Positions 27,720-37,472 are shown, counted from the stretch's first letter. The stretch: 38,533 bases of DNA from Paracoccaceae bacterium (GCA_027013095.1 JALUYI010000046.1:1-38533); one strand, 5' to 3'. Program-made: numbers and translations. Notes: generated by a model from the letters alone, not told the origin.

Positions 27720-28297
27720 GCCGGGTCTTTTACCTCGTCCAGAAAGTTTTTCAGCAGCGCGTGTCCGTGTTCCGAGGCAATGCTCTCGGGGTGGAACTGG
27801 ACGCCGTGAATGGGCAGCTCGCGATGCGAAAGCCCCATGATGGTTCCATCTTCTACCCATGCGGTCACCTTCAGGCAGTCGGGCAGATTGTCCCGCCCCA
27901 CCACCAGCGAATGATAGCGCGTCGCAGAGAACGGGCTGGGCAGGCCGGAAAAAACGCCGCTGGCGTCATGGTGGATGCGGTCTGTCTTGCCGTGCTTGAT
28001 TTCGGCCGCGCGCTCGATCCGGCCGCCAAAGGCCTGGCCGATGGTCTGATGGCCAAGGCAGACGCCGATCAGCGGCAGGCGGGCGGCGGCCGCAGCGCGG
28101 GTTAGATCAAGGCAAATTCCCGCCTGCGCTGGATCGCAGGGACCGGGGGACAAAAGGATTGCCTCTGGCGCCATCTCCAGCACCTCTGCGACAGTCGCCT
28201 CGTCGTTGCGCAGGACCTTGGTTTCGGCGCCCAGTTCACCGAGGTAATGCACCAGATTCCAGGTGAAACTGTCGTAATTGTCGATCAGCAAAAGCAT
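27716..28297 (-). CDS. trpG: Anthranilate synthase glutaminase subunit TrpG
   Basis: ATG 28297 gives 193 residues, the usual length; the open frame continues upstream across the divergent gene's start and should be ignored. The class I glutamine amidotransferase triad is Cys80 ([11 protein letters not shown]), His169 and Glu171 (FHPESI). [14 protein letters not shown] and HGKTDRIHH are typical of TrpG. It supplies ammonia to TrpE, which is encoded about 1.5 kb away beyond a gene on the other strand. The ribosome site is weak. It begins the trpG-trpD-trpC-moaC-moeA run. Confidence 0.96.
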   Translation of the reverse strand: MLLLIDNYDSFTWNLVHYLGELGAETKVLRNDEATVAEVLEMAPEAILLSPGPCDPAQAGICLDLTRAAAAARLPLIGVCLGHQTIGQAFGGRIERAAEIKHGKTDRIHHDASGVFSGLPSPFSATRYHSLVVGRDNLPDCLKVTAWVEDGTIMGLSHRELPIHGVQFHPESIASEHGHALLKNFLDEVKDPA

Positions 28298-28423
28298 GGT
28301 GGCAGGCAACTTTCCGGGCAGCGCCGGTTTTTGGGTGAACCTCCGGCAAATACGCGCTATAAATGCCCAGAGCCACAACAGATGGTCAAGGGCTGACGGG
28401 CGGAATATTTGCGGGGACAGGGC

Positions 28424-29719
28424 ATGAGCGGTGGGTTTGGTGCCGGATTTTTCAGGGGTCTGCTGGTTTCGGCCCTGGCGGCGGGGGCTCTGTCTCTGGC
28501 CAGCCCGCTGACGCCGCCGGATCCGGGGAAAACCAGCCAGGTTGATCTGACTACGCCCGCGGGGTCGGGATTTAACGCGGCCAGACGCGACACCAATCCG
28601 GTCTTGCCGAAAACCGATCAAACTGTCGCCAAGGACAATATCCCCGCCCCCGAGATTCAGCCCGACAGCCCGCGGGCGCCCATCGCTGACACGGCCCCGA
28701 CCAAACAGCCCAGCGCGCAAGGGAACATCGCTCCCTTGCCAAAGGCACCTGCGGCCCGGCCCGAGCGTCTCGCCCTGAGCACCCCGTCTGGGGATAGCGC
28801 CCCGCGCCGCACGGGTGGTGGCGCCCCGGCGGCGCTGGGGGTGCCGATGCCAAAGATCGATAATCCGGTGGGGCGGGTCCCCTCCGAGCCGGTCCGCACC
28901 CTCGATCAGGCGCCGACAACCAAGGTCACCGCGCCACCAACTCTGGCCCGGGACGGCAGTTCCAGTGGCCAGACGCAAGCGGGGCCGAATGCCGCTCCGG
29001 CTGCCGCACCTGGCAACGCCTCAAACCCGGCCGCTAACGCCGCGGGTATCCGTCAGAACGCGGTTCCTTTTCACAACCCCAAGGCCAAGCCGCTGTTCTC
29101 GATCATCCTGATCGACGCGGGCAAGGCGGGGCTTGATGACGAGGTTCTGCGCACCTTCACGATCCCGATCACGTTCGCGCTGGATGCCGCTGACCCGGCC
29201 ACAACGGCGCGCGCCAAACGCTTTCACGCTGCGGGGTTCGAGGTTCTGACCCTTGCCCCAAAGGCACTGACCGCCTCAACGGCCACAGCCGAGACGATTG
29301 ACAAGACCCTGACCGGCGCCCTTGTGCGCCTGCCCGAAACTGTTGGCTTGCTGGACCGACCGGGCGCGCAGCTCCGGCAAAAGGCGACGCTTGAGGATCA
29401 GGTGATCGCGCGGCTGAAAACTGCAGGTCTGGGGCTTTTGACCTATGATATCGGGGTGAACGGAACCGATCAGAAGGCCCGCCATGCGGGGTTGGCCTCG
29501 GGCACCGTCTATCGCATCCTTGACAGCCAGCGCGAGAGCGGTCCGGTCATCAAACGCTATCTCAACCGCGCCGTTCTGGAGGCGGAACAGACCGGCCACG
29601 TAGTGGTTGTCGGCCACACCTACCCCGAGACGGTGACAGCGTTGTTTAGCTGGGCGGTTGGCTCACGATCCAGCGATGTCGCGCTGGCCCCGGTCTCGGC
29701 GGTGCTGCTGGCCCGCTAA
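28424..29719 (+). CDS. yibQ: Divergent polysaccharide deacetylase family protein (YibQ-like)
   Basis: ATG 28424 (GGGGA upstream) gives 431 residues. An N-terminal hydrophobic segment (GFFRGLLVSALAAGALSLAS) serves as membrane anchor or signal. A long Pro/Ala/Thr-rich linker (about 30-215) spans the periplasm. The C-terminal domain (about 220-431: SIILIDAGKAGLDDEVL, IPITFALDA, HAAGFEVLTLAPKAL, ALVRLPETVG) is the DUF610/PF04748 fold related to carbohydrate deacetylases but without the usual metal triad. Its function is unknown, perhaps linked to the cell envelope. It lies between trpE and trpG on the opposite strand; I recall the same trpE-yibQ-trpGDC order from Rhodobacter sphaeroides. Confidence 0.85.
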   Translation: MSGGFGAGFFRGLLVSALAAGALSLASPLTPPDPGKTSQVDLTTPAGSGFNAARRDTNPVLPKTDQTVAKDNIPAPEIQPDSPRAPIADTAPTKQPSAQGNIAPLPKAPAARPERLALSTPSGDSAPRRTGGGAPAALGVPMPKIDNPVGRVPSEPVRTLDQAPTTKVTAPPTLARDGSSSGQTQAGPNAAPAAAPGNASNPAANAAGIRQNAVPFHNPKAKPLFSIILIDAGKAGLDDEVLRTFTIPITFALDAADPATTARAKRFHAAGFEVLTLAPKALTASTATAETIDKTLTGALVRLPETVGLLDRPGAQLRQKATLEDQVIARLKTAGLGLLTYDIGVNGTDQKARHAGLASGTVYRILDSQRESGPVIKRYLNRAVLEAEQTGHVVVVGHTYPETVTALFSWAVGSRSSDVALAPVSAVLLAR

Positions 29720-29720
29720 C

Positions 29721-29743
29721 GGGGCAGGGGGCCTGTCTTTTTT
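29721..29743 (+). terminator. Rho-independent terminator after the yibQ-like gene
   Basis: GGCAGG-GGG-CCTGTC forms a short stem with one G-U pair, followed by six T, directly after the stop codon. It ends the plus-strand unit before the convergent trpE. Confidence 0.6.
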
Positions 29744-29839
29744 GCCAAAATACTCAAAAAAACCGCCAGCAAACATGGCCCGCAACGCCGGATTTTTTCT
29801 CGCGGCCCGGTTCGGTCCCGATCCGGAGGCGCCGGGTAT

Positions 29840-31351
29840 TTACTGTGTGCGGAATTTCACGAACAGCCCGGCGTCTTTGGCCGCTTGGCGTAATGCCTTG
29901 GATTTGTTGACGGTTTCTTCAAATTCGGCGGCAGGATCGCTGTCATGGACGATTCCGCCCCCGGCCTGAATATAGAGCGTGTCATTCCGCGTGACAGCAG
30001 TTCTAAGGGCGATACAGATGTCCATGTCACCGCCGGCCGAGAAATAACCGACGCCGCCGCCGTAAACGCCACGCTTTTCGCCTTCCAGCTCGTCGATGAT
30101 CTCCATGGCGCGGACCTTTGGCGCCCCCGAGACGGTGCCGGCTGGCAGGCCGGCGATCAGGGCGGACAGTGCGTCCTGATCCGGGCGTAGCTTGCCGATG
30201 ACGTTCGAGACGATGTGCATGACATGGCTGTAACGCTCGATGGTAAAGCGCTCGTTCGGGATCACACTGCCGATTTCGGCGACGCGCCCGACATCGTTGC
30301 GCCCCAGATCCAGCAACATCAGATGTTCGGCCATTTCCTTGGGGTCGGCCAGCAGATCGGCCTCAAGCTCCTTGTCCGCCGCGGGCGTGTCGCCACGCGG
30401 GCGGGTGCCGGCGATCGGGCGGATGGTGACTTCGCCGGCTTTCACCCGGACCAGAATTTCCGGGCTGGCACCGATCACCTGAAAGCTGCCAAAATTGAAA
30501 TAGAACATGTAGGGCGAGGGGTTCGTGCGCCGCAACGCGCGATAGAGGGCAAAGGGCGGCAGGGTAAAGGGCTGGCTCCAGCGCTGGCTGGGCACCACCT
30601 GAAAGATATCCCCGGCGCGGATATAGGATTTTGCCTTTTCGACTATCTCGAAATAGCGCGCCTTGGTGGTGTTCGAGACCGGCTGGGCCAACGAACTGAC
30701 CTCGCCCAGATCGCGAGTTTCCTGCGGGGCCGGGCGGTCCAGATCGTTGACCGCATCCATCACCCGTTCGGCCGCCTGCGCATAGGCAGCCCGCGCCGAA
30801 AGGCCCCCCGCGCACCAGACCGGCGAGACCACGGTGACCTCACCCTTGACCCCGTCGAGCACCACCACGACCGAGGGGCGCAGCATGACCGCATCCGGCA
30901 GGCCCAGAGGATCGGGGTTGATGTCGGGCAGGCGCTCGACCAGACGGATCATGTCATAGCCGAGATAGCCAAACAGGCCGGCTGAAATCGGCGGCAGGCC
31001 TGCTGGCAGCTCGATCCGGCTTTCGGTGATCAGGCTGCGCAGGGCGCTGAGGGGGTCAGTCGCGTCGTCACTGAACGCTTCGGGGTCGTAGCGCGCGGCG
31101 CGGTTGGTCCGGCTACTGGTGCCGTGGCATTGCCAGATCAGGTCGGGCTTCATGCCGATCACCGAATAGCGCCCGCGGACCTCGCCGCCGGTGACGCTTT
31201 CCAGCATGAAACTGTCGACCCGCGCCTGCGCCAGTTTCAGCATCAGCGACACCGGCGTGTCCAGATCCGCCGCCAGACGGGTAAAGACCACCTGATTTTT
31301 TCCCGCCCCATAGCCGCGGGCAAAACTGTCAAAGGAAGGTTCGATCGTCAT
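29840..31351 (-). CDS. trpE: Anthranilate synthase component I TrpE
   Basis: The 503-residue chorismate-utilising enzyme has the LES motif (SFMLESVTGGEVRGRYS, about 50) of the tryptophan feedback site. The C-terminal catalytic domain shows RAGDIFQVVPSQRWSQPF, NPSPYMFYFNFG, SPEILVRV, RPIAGTRPRG, LLDLGRNDVGRV and AGTVSGAPKVRAMEIIDELE (outlined). It makes anthranilate with TrpG. The ATG lies 1 bp after the stop of the upstream ppiD-like gene, so translation is probably coupled and tryptophan synthesis may follow chaperone gene expression. Confidence 0.97.
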   Translation of the reverse strand: MTIEPSFDSFARGYGAGKNQVVFTRLAADLDTPVSLMLKLAQARVDSFMLESVTGGEVRGRYSVIGMKPDLIWQCHGTSSRTNRAARYDPEAFSDDATDPLSALRSLITESRIELPAGLPPISAGLFGYLGYDMIRLVERLPDINPDPLGLPDAVMLRPSVVVVLDGVKGEVTVVSPVWCAGGLSARAAYAQAAERVMDAVNDLDRPAPQETRDLGEVSSLAQPVSNTTKARYFEIVEKAKSYIRAGDIFQVVPSQRWSQPFTLPPFALYRALRRTNPSPYMFYFNFGSFQVIGASPEILVRVKAGEVTIRPIAGTRPRGDTPAADKELEADLLADPKEMAEHLMLLDLGRNDVGRVAEIGSVIPNERFTIERYSHVMHIVSNVIGKLRPDQDALSALIAGLPAGTVSGAPKVRAMEIIDELEGEKRGVYGGGVGYFSAGGDMDICIALRTAVTRNDTLYIQAGGGIVHDSDPAAEFEETVNKSKALRQAAKDAGLFVKFRTQ

Positions 31352-31352
31352 T

Positions 31353-33218
31353 TCAGGGAATCTGGGCCTGCACGGCGTTGATCAGCGCCTGATTGATCGT
31401 GACTCCGGCCTTGTCCTCCAGTGCGCGGGCGTATTCATCAAACAGATCGCTGCCGATGTCCTGTGCGTAGCGGGCGTTGACGTTCTTGATCAGCGTTTTG
31501 TTTGCCGCTGTCGTCGGGTCGAATGGGTGGATCGCCTTCAGCCGGGCGACGGCCACGGAATCGGACCCCTCGACCACAGTCACGCCGCCTTTTTCCGGCA
31601 GGGCAAAGACAGCCCCTACAAGGGCGCGCGGGGCATTCTTGACCCCGACATCGCGACGCAGACCGGTTTCGGAGACCGGGCTCAATCCCAGCTCGGCAAA
31701 GCTTTTGCCCGCGGCAAGGGCGGCCTTTTTGGCGTTCGCCAGCGCCACCACCCGTTTGCGGGTTTCGGCACGGGTCCAGTCCTTGATCACCCGCTCACGG
31801 ACCTTTGCTAGCGGGATCAAGGCCGGCGGCACGATCTTTTCAAGGCGCAGCGCAAAGATGCTGCCATCGGCGGCGGTGGTAATCTCGGGGAAATCGCCGG
31901 GCTTGGCGGCTTCGGCGGCCTTGGTGAATTCGGGGGTGGCCAACAGGCCGGTTTCGGCGCCCTTGACATAATCGACATGGGCCAACTTCATCGCCGTCTG
32001 ATCGGCCACCTCTTCCAGCGTTGCGCCACCGGCCAGAAGGTCGTCGATTTTGCCGATGCTGTCGTCGATCACGCCGCGGGCCTTATCGGCGGTCAGCTGT
32101 TTCACAAGCTCCGGGCGCGCCGCCTCAAAGGAGGTGTCCTTGCCGGCGATGATCGCATTGATGCGGTAAATGGCTGGGCCCAGATTCGAGGCTGCCGGTC
32201 CGACGACGCCCGGCTCTTTCAGGCCGAACACCAGCTTGGCGGCCGCATCCGTAAGGTTGTCGGCCGAGACCCGCCCCAGCGAGACATCCTTGATCGCCAG
32301 CCCGCGTGCCTTGACTACATCGGCAAAGGTTTTGGCCCCGGATTTAATCGAGTCAATGGCGGCCTGCGCCTCGGCCTCGGTGGGAAAGACCAGACGGTCC
32401 ACGTCGCGGCGGGCGGGGATGTGGTATTTCTCTGACAGGCTGTCATAGAGGTCGTGCAGCGCCTTTTCATCCGGTTTGATCGTTGCCATTACCATGTCCG
32501 GGGTCAGGCTGATATAGGTGATCTTGCGGGTTTCCGGGCTGGTGTAGGCCTTGGGGTTGTCCTTGTATTGCTTGGCAATTTCGCCGTCGGTGGGCGCCCT
32601 TGTCGGGCTGGGCAACATGTCGGAGGTGACCGGAGCCCAGTCAAAATCACGGGTTTCGGCGGCATATTTCAGCAGGATCAACGCATAGGTGTCCGCCGGT
32701 TTGATCCCACCGACAATGCCGGTCTGCAGCAACGTGCGCGCCGATTCCTTGCGCAGGATGGCGTCATATTGGGCCGGTTTCAGATTGGCGCGCTTCAGCG
32801 CCTCCTTATAGGTGGTTTCGTCGAATTTTCCGGTCAACCCCTGAAAGGCCCGGTTGGCCAGCAGCTTGTCGCGCACCTGCGCGTCTCCGATCGACAGGCC
32901 GATATGGGTGGTTTCACCGTCCAGTGCCGCGGCGGCCACCACTTGCGACAGAACCTGCCGGTCCAGACCAAAGCTGCGCGCCTGAGCCAGGGTGATATTC
33001 TGCCCAACCCGACGCGACAGCGCCGCCAGTTGCGAACGCAGCGCCTGCGCGTAAATATCGACAGTCACCTTTTCCGTGCCCACCGTCGCCACCGGCTGGG
33101 TGCCGCCATGCCCGATTGAGCGCACCCCAAAGCCGGTCAGACTGAGGGCCAGCAACGCCAGAACTCCGTAAACGATCATTTTGCTGGTGCTTCGTTTGGT
33201 GCGCAGCGGAGCGGTCAT
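31353..33218 (-). CDS. ppiD: PpiD-like membrane-anchored periplasmic peptidyl-prolyl isomerase/chaperone
   Basis: The 621-residue protein matches PpiD in length. It has a short cytoplasmic basic start, one membrane helix (about 14-32) and a SurA/PpiD-type N-terminal domain (about 40-170: VGTEKVTVDIYAQALRSQLA, LLANRAFQG). A PPIC-type rotamase region (about 245-355: PARRDVDRLVFPTEAEAQAAIDSI, SADNLTDAAAKLVFGLKEPGVV) and a C-terminal helical part follow. It would help fold outer-membrane and secreted proteins. trpE follows immediately. Confidence is good for the family and lower for a working isomerase site. Confidence 0.88.
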   Translation of the reverse strand: MTAPLRTKRSTSKMIVYGVLALLALSLTGFGVRSIGHGGTQPVATVGTEKVTVDIYAQALRSQLAALSRRVGQNITLAQARSFGLDRQVLSQVVAAAALDGETTHIGLSIGDAQVRDKLLANRAFQGLTGKFDETTYKEALKRANLKPAQYDAILRKESARTLLQTGIVGGIKPADTYALILLKYAAETRDFDWAPVTSDMLPSPTRAPTDGEIAKQYKDNPKAYTSPETRKITYISLTPDMVMATIKPDEKALHDLYDSLSEKYHIPARRDVDRLVFPTEAEAQAAIDSIKSGAKTFADVVKARGLAIKDVSLGRVSADNLTDAAAKLVFGLKEPGVVGPAASNLGPAIYRINAIIAGKDTSFEAARPELVKQLTADKARGVIDDSIGKIDDLLAGGATLEEVADQTAMKLAHVDYVKGAETGLLATPEFTKAAEAAKPGDFPEITTAADGSIFALRLEKIVPPALIPLAKVRERVIKDWTRAETRKRVVALANAKKAALAAGKSFAELGLSPVSETGLRRDVGVKNAPRALVGAVFALPEKGGVTVVEGSDSVAVARLKAIHPFDPTTAANKTLIKNVNARYAQDIGSDLFDEYARALEDKAGVTINQALINAVQAQIP

Positions 33219-33289
33219 GTCATATCTTTCCCATGGGTCAGGTTCGGGCCAAAGTATTAGGGGCAGTTGCGGCGGGTTACAAGCGCGCC

Positions 33290-34495
33290 TCAGCCGGAAA
33301 ATGCCGCCAGACGGGCAAACATTTGCTCCAGCCCGGCGCTGTCGGCGTTGGCAAAGGCAATCCGCAGCTGTTTTTCGGCATCCCCCGTGCCACCCGCGTC
33401 AAGGGTCGGGGCAAACATCGTCCCCGGCAGCAGCAGGATTCCGGCCTGTTTGACCAGATTTCGGGCCAGATTGTCCGAGCTGACCTTGAAGGGATGCTGC
33501 AGATAGGCAAAATAGGCGCCCGCCCCCAGCAGCTGCCAGCCCTCCAGCGCGGGCATTCCGCGCCGGATCGTCGCCTTGCGGGCCAGAATCTCGGCGCGCT
33601 CGCCCGCCAGCCATGGCCCCAGCGTCTGCAGCCCGAACAGCGCCGCCCGCTGGCCCAGCTGGTTTGGGCAGATGGTCACGGTATCGAGAAACTTTTCGAC
33701 CTCATTCAGTCGCTTGCGTGCGCCAATCAGCGCCCCGACCCGATGGCCGGTCAGTCGGTAGGCCTTGGAAAACGAGTAGAGGTGGATCACTGTGCGCGCC
33801 CAGTCGGGATCCTGAAACAGATCGTGTGGTGCGCCGGTGCGGCTGTCAAAATCGCGATAGGTCTCGTCCAGAACAAGGGCGATGCCGCGTGATTTGGCCA
33901 GATCGTAAAACGCCCGTACGAGGTTGGCGGGGTATTCCGCCCCGGTCGGATTGTTCGGCGTCACCAGAAGGATCGCGCGCACCCGTGAATCCAGCAGCGC
34001 CGCGGCGCGCTCGGGGTCCGGCAGCATGTCGCCTTCACAGGGCAGGACGCGGGTTTCAACCCCGGTCATGTCCAGCCACATCTTGTGATTGAAATACCAC
34101 GGGGACGGGATCATCACGCTGTCCCCCGCCTCGGCCAGAGTGGCGATCGCGGCACAGAACGCCTGATTGCAGCCGCTGGTGATTGCCACCTGATCCGGGT
34201 GGATTGTGCCACCATAGGCGCGCGACCAGTTTGCGGCGACAGCCTCGCGCAGCGCCGGCAGGCCCAGAACAGGGCCGTAAAGATGCGCGTCGTCATCATG
34301 CAGTGCGGCCTCGGCAATGGCCTGACGCAAGGCCTCGGGGGGCGGCGCCACAGGCGCGGCCTGACTGACGTTGATAAGCGGACGCTCGGGGGGGAACTCG
34401 ACTCCCTGTAGCCAGCGGCGCGCTGCCATGACGGGGGGCGAAAAGGTCGCGGCTATCTTGGGATTGAGCGGGGCCGGGTTGCGCTGGGTGCTCAT
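33290..34495 (-). CDS. PLP-dependent class I aminotransferase
   Basis: The 401-residue fold type I enzyme has Lys244 in SFSKAYRLTGHRVG as the Schiff-base lysine, Asp210 in LVLDETY contacting the pyridine nitrogen, and PNNPTG for the substrate carboxylate. LYGPVLGLPALREAVA and the C-terminal FGLQTLGPWLAG are consistent with aspartate/aromatic-type aminotransferases. The substrate cannot be fixed from sequence. It lies 71 bp upstream of ppiD on the same strand and follows xdhC-like by about 80 bp. The ATG has GGAG about 10 nt upstream. Confidence 0.9.
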   Translation of the reverse strand: MSTQRNPAPLNPKIAATFSPPVMAARRWLQGVEFPPERPLINVSQAAPVAPPPEALRQAIAEAALHDDDAHLYGPVLGLPALREAVAANWSRAYGGTIHPDQVAITSGCNQAFCAAIATLAEAGDSVMIPSPWYFNHKMWLDMTGVETRVLPCEGDMLPDPERAAALLDSRVRAILLVTPNNPTGAEYPANLVRAFYDLAKSRGIALVLDETYRDFDSRTGAPHDLFQDPDWARTVIHLYSFSKAYRLTGHRVGALIGARKRLNEVEKFLDTVTICPNQLGQRAALFGLQTLGPWLAGERAEILARKATIRRGMPALEGWQLLGAGAYFAYLQHPFKVSSDNLARNLVKQAGILLLPGTMFAPTLDAGGTGDAEKQLRIAFANADSAGLEQMFARLAAFSG

Positions 34496-34576
34496 GGGGG
34501 GTCTCCGTGTCGTCAGTGTGTCGTCTGTGTGGTTTTTTCGCCAGAGTCCGAATGGCTGGGTCTTAATGGCGGGCGC

Positions 34577-35611
<1,035 letters not shown>

Positions 35612-35684
35612 GTGATCGCCCTCTTGACGCCTGTTTGCGTCCCGCGGCGCAGTCTGTCAACGCCACTGGCGAAATGGCGCGCAC

Positions 35685-35722
35685 AAAAAAACGGCGTCCG
35701 GACCCGGGGTCCGTCGCCGTTT
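35685..35722 (-). terminator. Strong rho-independent terminator after the cold-shock gene
   Basis: On the minus strand a long GC stem (complement of ACGGCGTCCGGACCC 35691-35705 with GGGTCCGTCGCCGT 35708-35721, one bulge) is followed by seven T (A run 35685-35691). It lies about 30 bp past the csp stop and isolates it from the xdhC-like gene. Confidence 0.92.
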
Positions 35723-35750
35723 CAAATCTTATGAACCGTTATCGGTGCTC

Positions 35751-35957
35751 TCAGAGAGCCCGAAGTTCGGTCGCGTTTTCCTTGCCGTTCCGGCCGGTTT
35801 CCAGCTCGAATTCAACCTTCTGGTTGTCGGCCAGCCCAGTCAGACCGGCGCGCTCGACAGCCGAGATGTGCACAAACACGTCCTTGCCGCCATTGTCCGG
35901 CTGGATGAAACCATAGCCTTTTGTTGAATTGAACCATTTTACGGTGCCCGTAGCCAT
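35751..35957 (-). CDS. cspA: Cold-shock domain protein (CspA family)
   Basis: The 68-residue single cold-shock domain has [18 protein letters not shown] with the RNP1 motif (KGYGFI) and RNP2 (VFVHIS), and ends ENATEL. It binds single-stranded RNA or DNA as an RNA chaperone. The start is strongly supported by AAGGAG 8 nt upstream. The leader upstream contains a stable hairpin and an anti-Shine-Dalgarno-like CACCTCCT, suggesting post-transcriptional control, and a strong terminator follows. Which Csp paralogue this is, and whether cold induces it, cannot be told. Confidence 0.96.
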   Translation of the reverse strand: MATGTVKWFNSTKGYGFIQPDNGGKDVFVHISAVERAGLTGLADNQKVEFELETGRNGKENATELRAL

Positions 35958-36368
35958 CCGTCTTCTCCTTAGTACGTACCGCCCGCAACATGCGGCGGCC
36001 CTGGTGTCGTCTGGTCTTGATCTTGAACCGACTTTAGCAGGACGTGCTTCAGGAGGTGCAGTGAAAGACTTACTTCACGGGCCAGATATGGGGCAGTCAA
36101 AAACAAATTGCAAGGGCCGAGATGAAATCAGACACAACAAAATTCCGTCCCCGAAGTTGCCTTCAGAGCCGAGCCTTCTGGAATCAAGCATCTCTCGGTC
36201 GAAATTCAGACCCTCAAAGGCGTGCAAGAAAGGGACGCAGCGCCCGTGATGGCGCTATAAATGCAAATCTGCCGGGCTTTGTCAAATTAGAGGCCAAAAT
36301 CGTCGCGGTCTTGCACGTATCCGGGCGGCTTCTTACATAGCGCACAGCGAATCACTTGGAGAGGCATC
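35958..36368. other. Cold-shock gene leader and upstream region
   Basis: This 411-bp stretch holds the leader of the minus-strand csp gene and the promoter region of the plus-strand 36369 gene. A possible csp promoter lies near 36080-36115 on the minus strand (TTGCAA or TTGACT as -35), but its -10 is poor. A plus-strand frame beginning GTG 36061 behind AGGAGGTG is discussed among the rejected items. I see no other gene. Confidence 0.45.
35965..36058 (-). promoter_or_regulatory. Structured csp leader: hairpin and anti-SD-like sequence
   Basis: In the csp transcript CACCUCCU (complement of 36051-36058) equals the anti-Shine-Dalgarno core and can pair with the AGGAG of the csp ribosome site (35965-35970). 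A hairpin (35979-35998: CCGCCGCA / UGCGGGCGG with one bulge) sits directly before that ribosome site. The arrangement could form a temperature-sensitive switch, by analogy with E. coli cspA; this is inference. Confidence 0.35.
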
Positions 36369-36725
36369 ATGCGCAACGCGGCACTTGTTCTGGGAATCAT
36401 CGGCGGGATCATCGGCATGATCGTCGGTTTTTTCAGCTACGGTTATACCGAGGCGATCAATGCCTTTGGTGAAATCCCCAATGTCGCCGAGCAGGTCAGC
36501 AACCCCGAACGCATTCGCGCGATCTCGTTGTTGGCGCCGGTTCTGGCCATTGCCGGGGGCGCCATGGCCCGTGCGCAGGCGCTGGCCGGAGGCGTCCTGA
36601 TGTTGCTGTCGGCGGCGGGCATGTACTGGGGCTTTGGCTTTAACGCCTTCACCATGTTTCCCGTGACAATGGCGGGGCTGGCCGGTTTGCTGGCCTTGGC
36701 GGCGCGACAGCCGGACGCGCATTAG
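36369..36725 (+). CDS. Small membrane protein of unknown function
   Basis: The 118-residue protein starts at an ATG behind GGAGAGGC. It has three to four hydrophobic segments: LVLGIIGGIIGMIVGFFSYGY at the N-terminus, ISLLAPVLAIAGGAMA, then LAGGVLMLLSAAGMYWGFGF and a last helix near the end. The first segment with its glycine zipper, plus the four-helix layout, resembles small DUF4064-type membrane proteins. I do not know its role. It stands alone between the csp leader and a convergent DedA gene. Confidence 0.7.
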   Translation: MRNAALVLGIIGGIIGMIVGFFSYGYTEAINAFGEIPNVAEQVSNPERIRAISLLAPVLAIAGGAMARAQALAGGVLMLLSAAGMYWGFGFNAFTMFPVTMAGLAGLLALAARQPDAH

Positions 36726-36730
36726 GGGCC

Positions 36731-36866
36731 TGATCCCAGGGCCTGTTGACGTTTACCGTATCGCACCGGCGTTAGGGAAAAGTGCGTCCAGCGTAATGAA
36801 TTCGATCGCAGCGAACGCCGGATCGGACGGGAAATTCGCGCCACGGGGGCAATGTTCAAAACCGCC
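36731..36866. mobile_element. Possible end fragment of an insertion sequence
   Basis: The non-coding stretch between convergent genes starts with GGGCCTGTTGACGTTTACCG (about 36739), which resembles the terminal repeats of some IS5-group elements in alphaproteobacteria as I recall them. On the minus strand it translates to a short transposase-tail-like piece. No second end was found, so this is a weak call. Confidence 0.25.
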
Positions 36867-37472
36867 TCACGACCCTCTTGTCTGAGCCGCCCTTGCAGTT
36901 TTGAAAACCTGATACCCCAGAAGCACAGTGGCGCCGATAGCAATAATGGTCCAGCTGGCGTTGCCCAGCAAATCAGCAAGTGCCTTGATATTGCCCCGGA
37001 ACGCGTAGCCAAGCCCCAGATAAATCGTCACCCAAACCGTTTCGCCAGCGAGGTCCCAAATGGAAAAGCGGAGCCAGCGCATATCGCTTGCGCCGGTCAC
37101 GATATTAATGGTTGGGCCGACCGGGGCGACAAGCCAGCGCGATAGAAATACGCTTGCGCCACCCCATCGGCGTATCAGCTGTTTGCTGCGCGCCAATTGC
37201 GCGGCGCCAGATGGCCTGCGCGACAAGAGGGTTTCAATGCTGTTCCCGAACCAATAGCCAATATAGTATCCAATCTGATCGCCGGCCACCGCTGCCGCCA
37301 GCGCTGTCAGAAACGACGCCACGGGGTTGAGGTCCCCGGTGGCAACAAATGTCCCTACGGCCATTAACGTCAATGTGCTGGGCAACGGGACGCCGATCGC
37401 GGCCAAGAGGCCAACCCCGAACAACAGCCACAAACCGTATTCCGGCACAAGAGCAAGAATAGCAGCGCTCAT
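36867..37472 (-). CDS. DedA/SNARE-associated (VTT) family membrane protein
   Basis: The 201-residue integral membrane protein has the VTT domain pattern: GVPLPSTLTLMAVGTFVA near the N-terminus, AAAVAGDQIGYYIGYWFG (G-D-x-x-G-Y-x-x-G), then RWGGASVFLSRWLVAPVGPTINIVTGAS with the conserved F-x-x-R-x-x-P-x-x-R-like region. DedA proteins are undecaprenyl-phosphate or lipid transporters needed for envelope integrity. The start overlaps the stop of the preceding small membrane protein gene (ATGA), so the two are probably co-translated. Confidence 0.9.
   Translation of the reverse strand: MSAAILALVPEYGLWLLFGVGLLAAIGVPLPSTLTLMAVGTFVATGDLNPVASFLTALAAAVAGDQIGYYIGYWFGNSIETLLSRRPSGAAQLARSKQLIRRWGGASVFLSRWLVAPVGPTINIVTGASDMRWLRFSIWDLAGETVWVTIYLGLGYAFRGNIKALADLLGNASWTIIAIGATVLLGYQVFKTARAAQTRGS

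Noticed and set aside
36061-36249. A 62-codon plus-strand frame starting at GTG behind a perfect AGGAGGTG
   Set aside because: The protein is low-complexity and unlike any family I know, and the SD-like sequence is better explained as the complement of the anti-SD-like part of the csp leader. It stays possible as a small ORF; ribosome profiling would decide.
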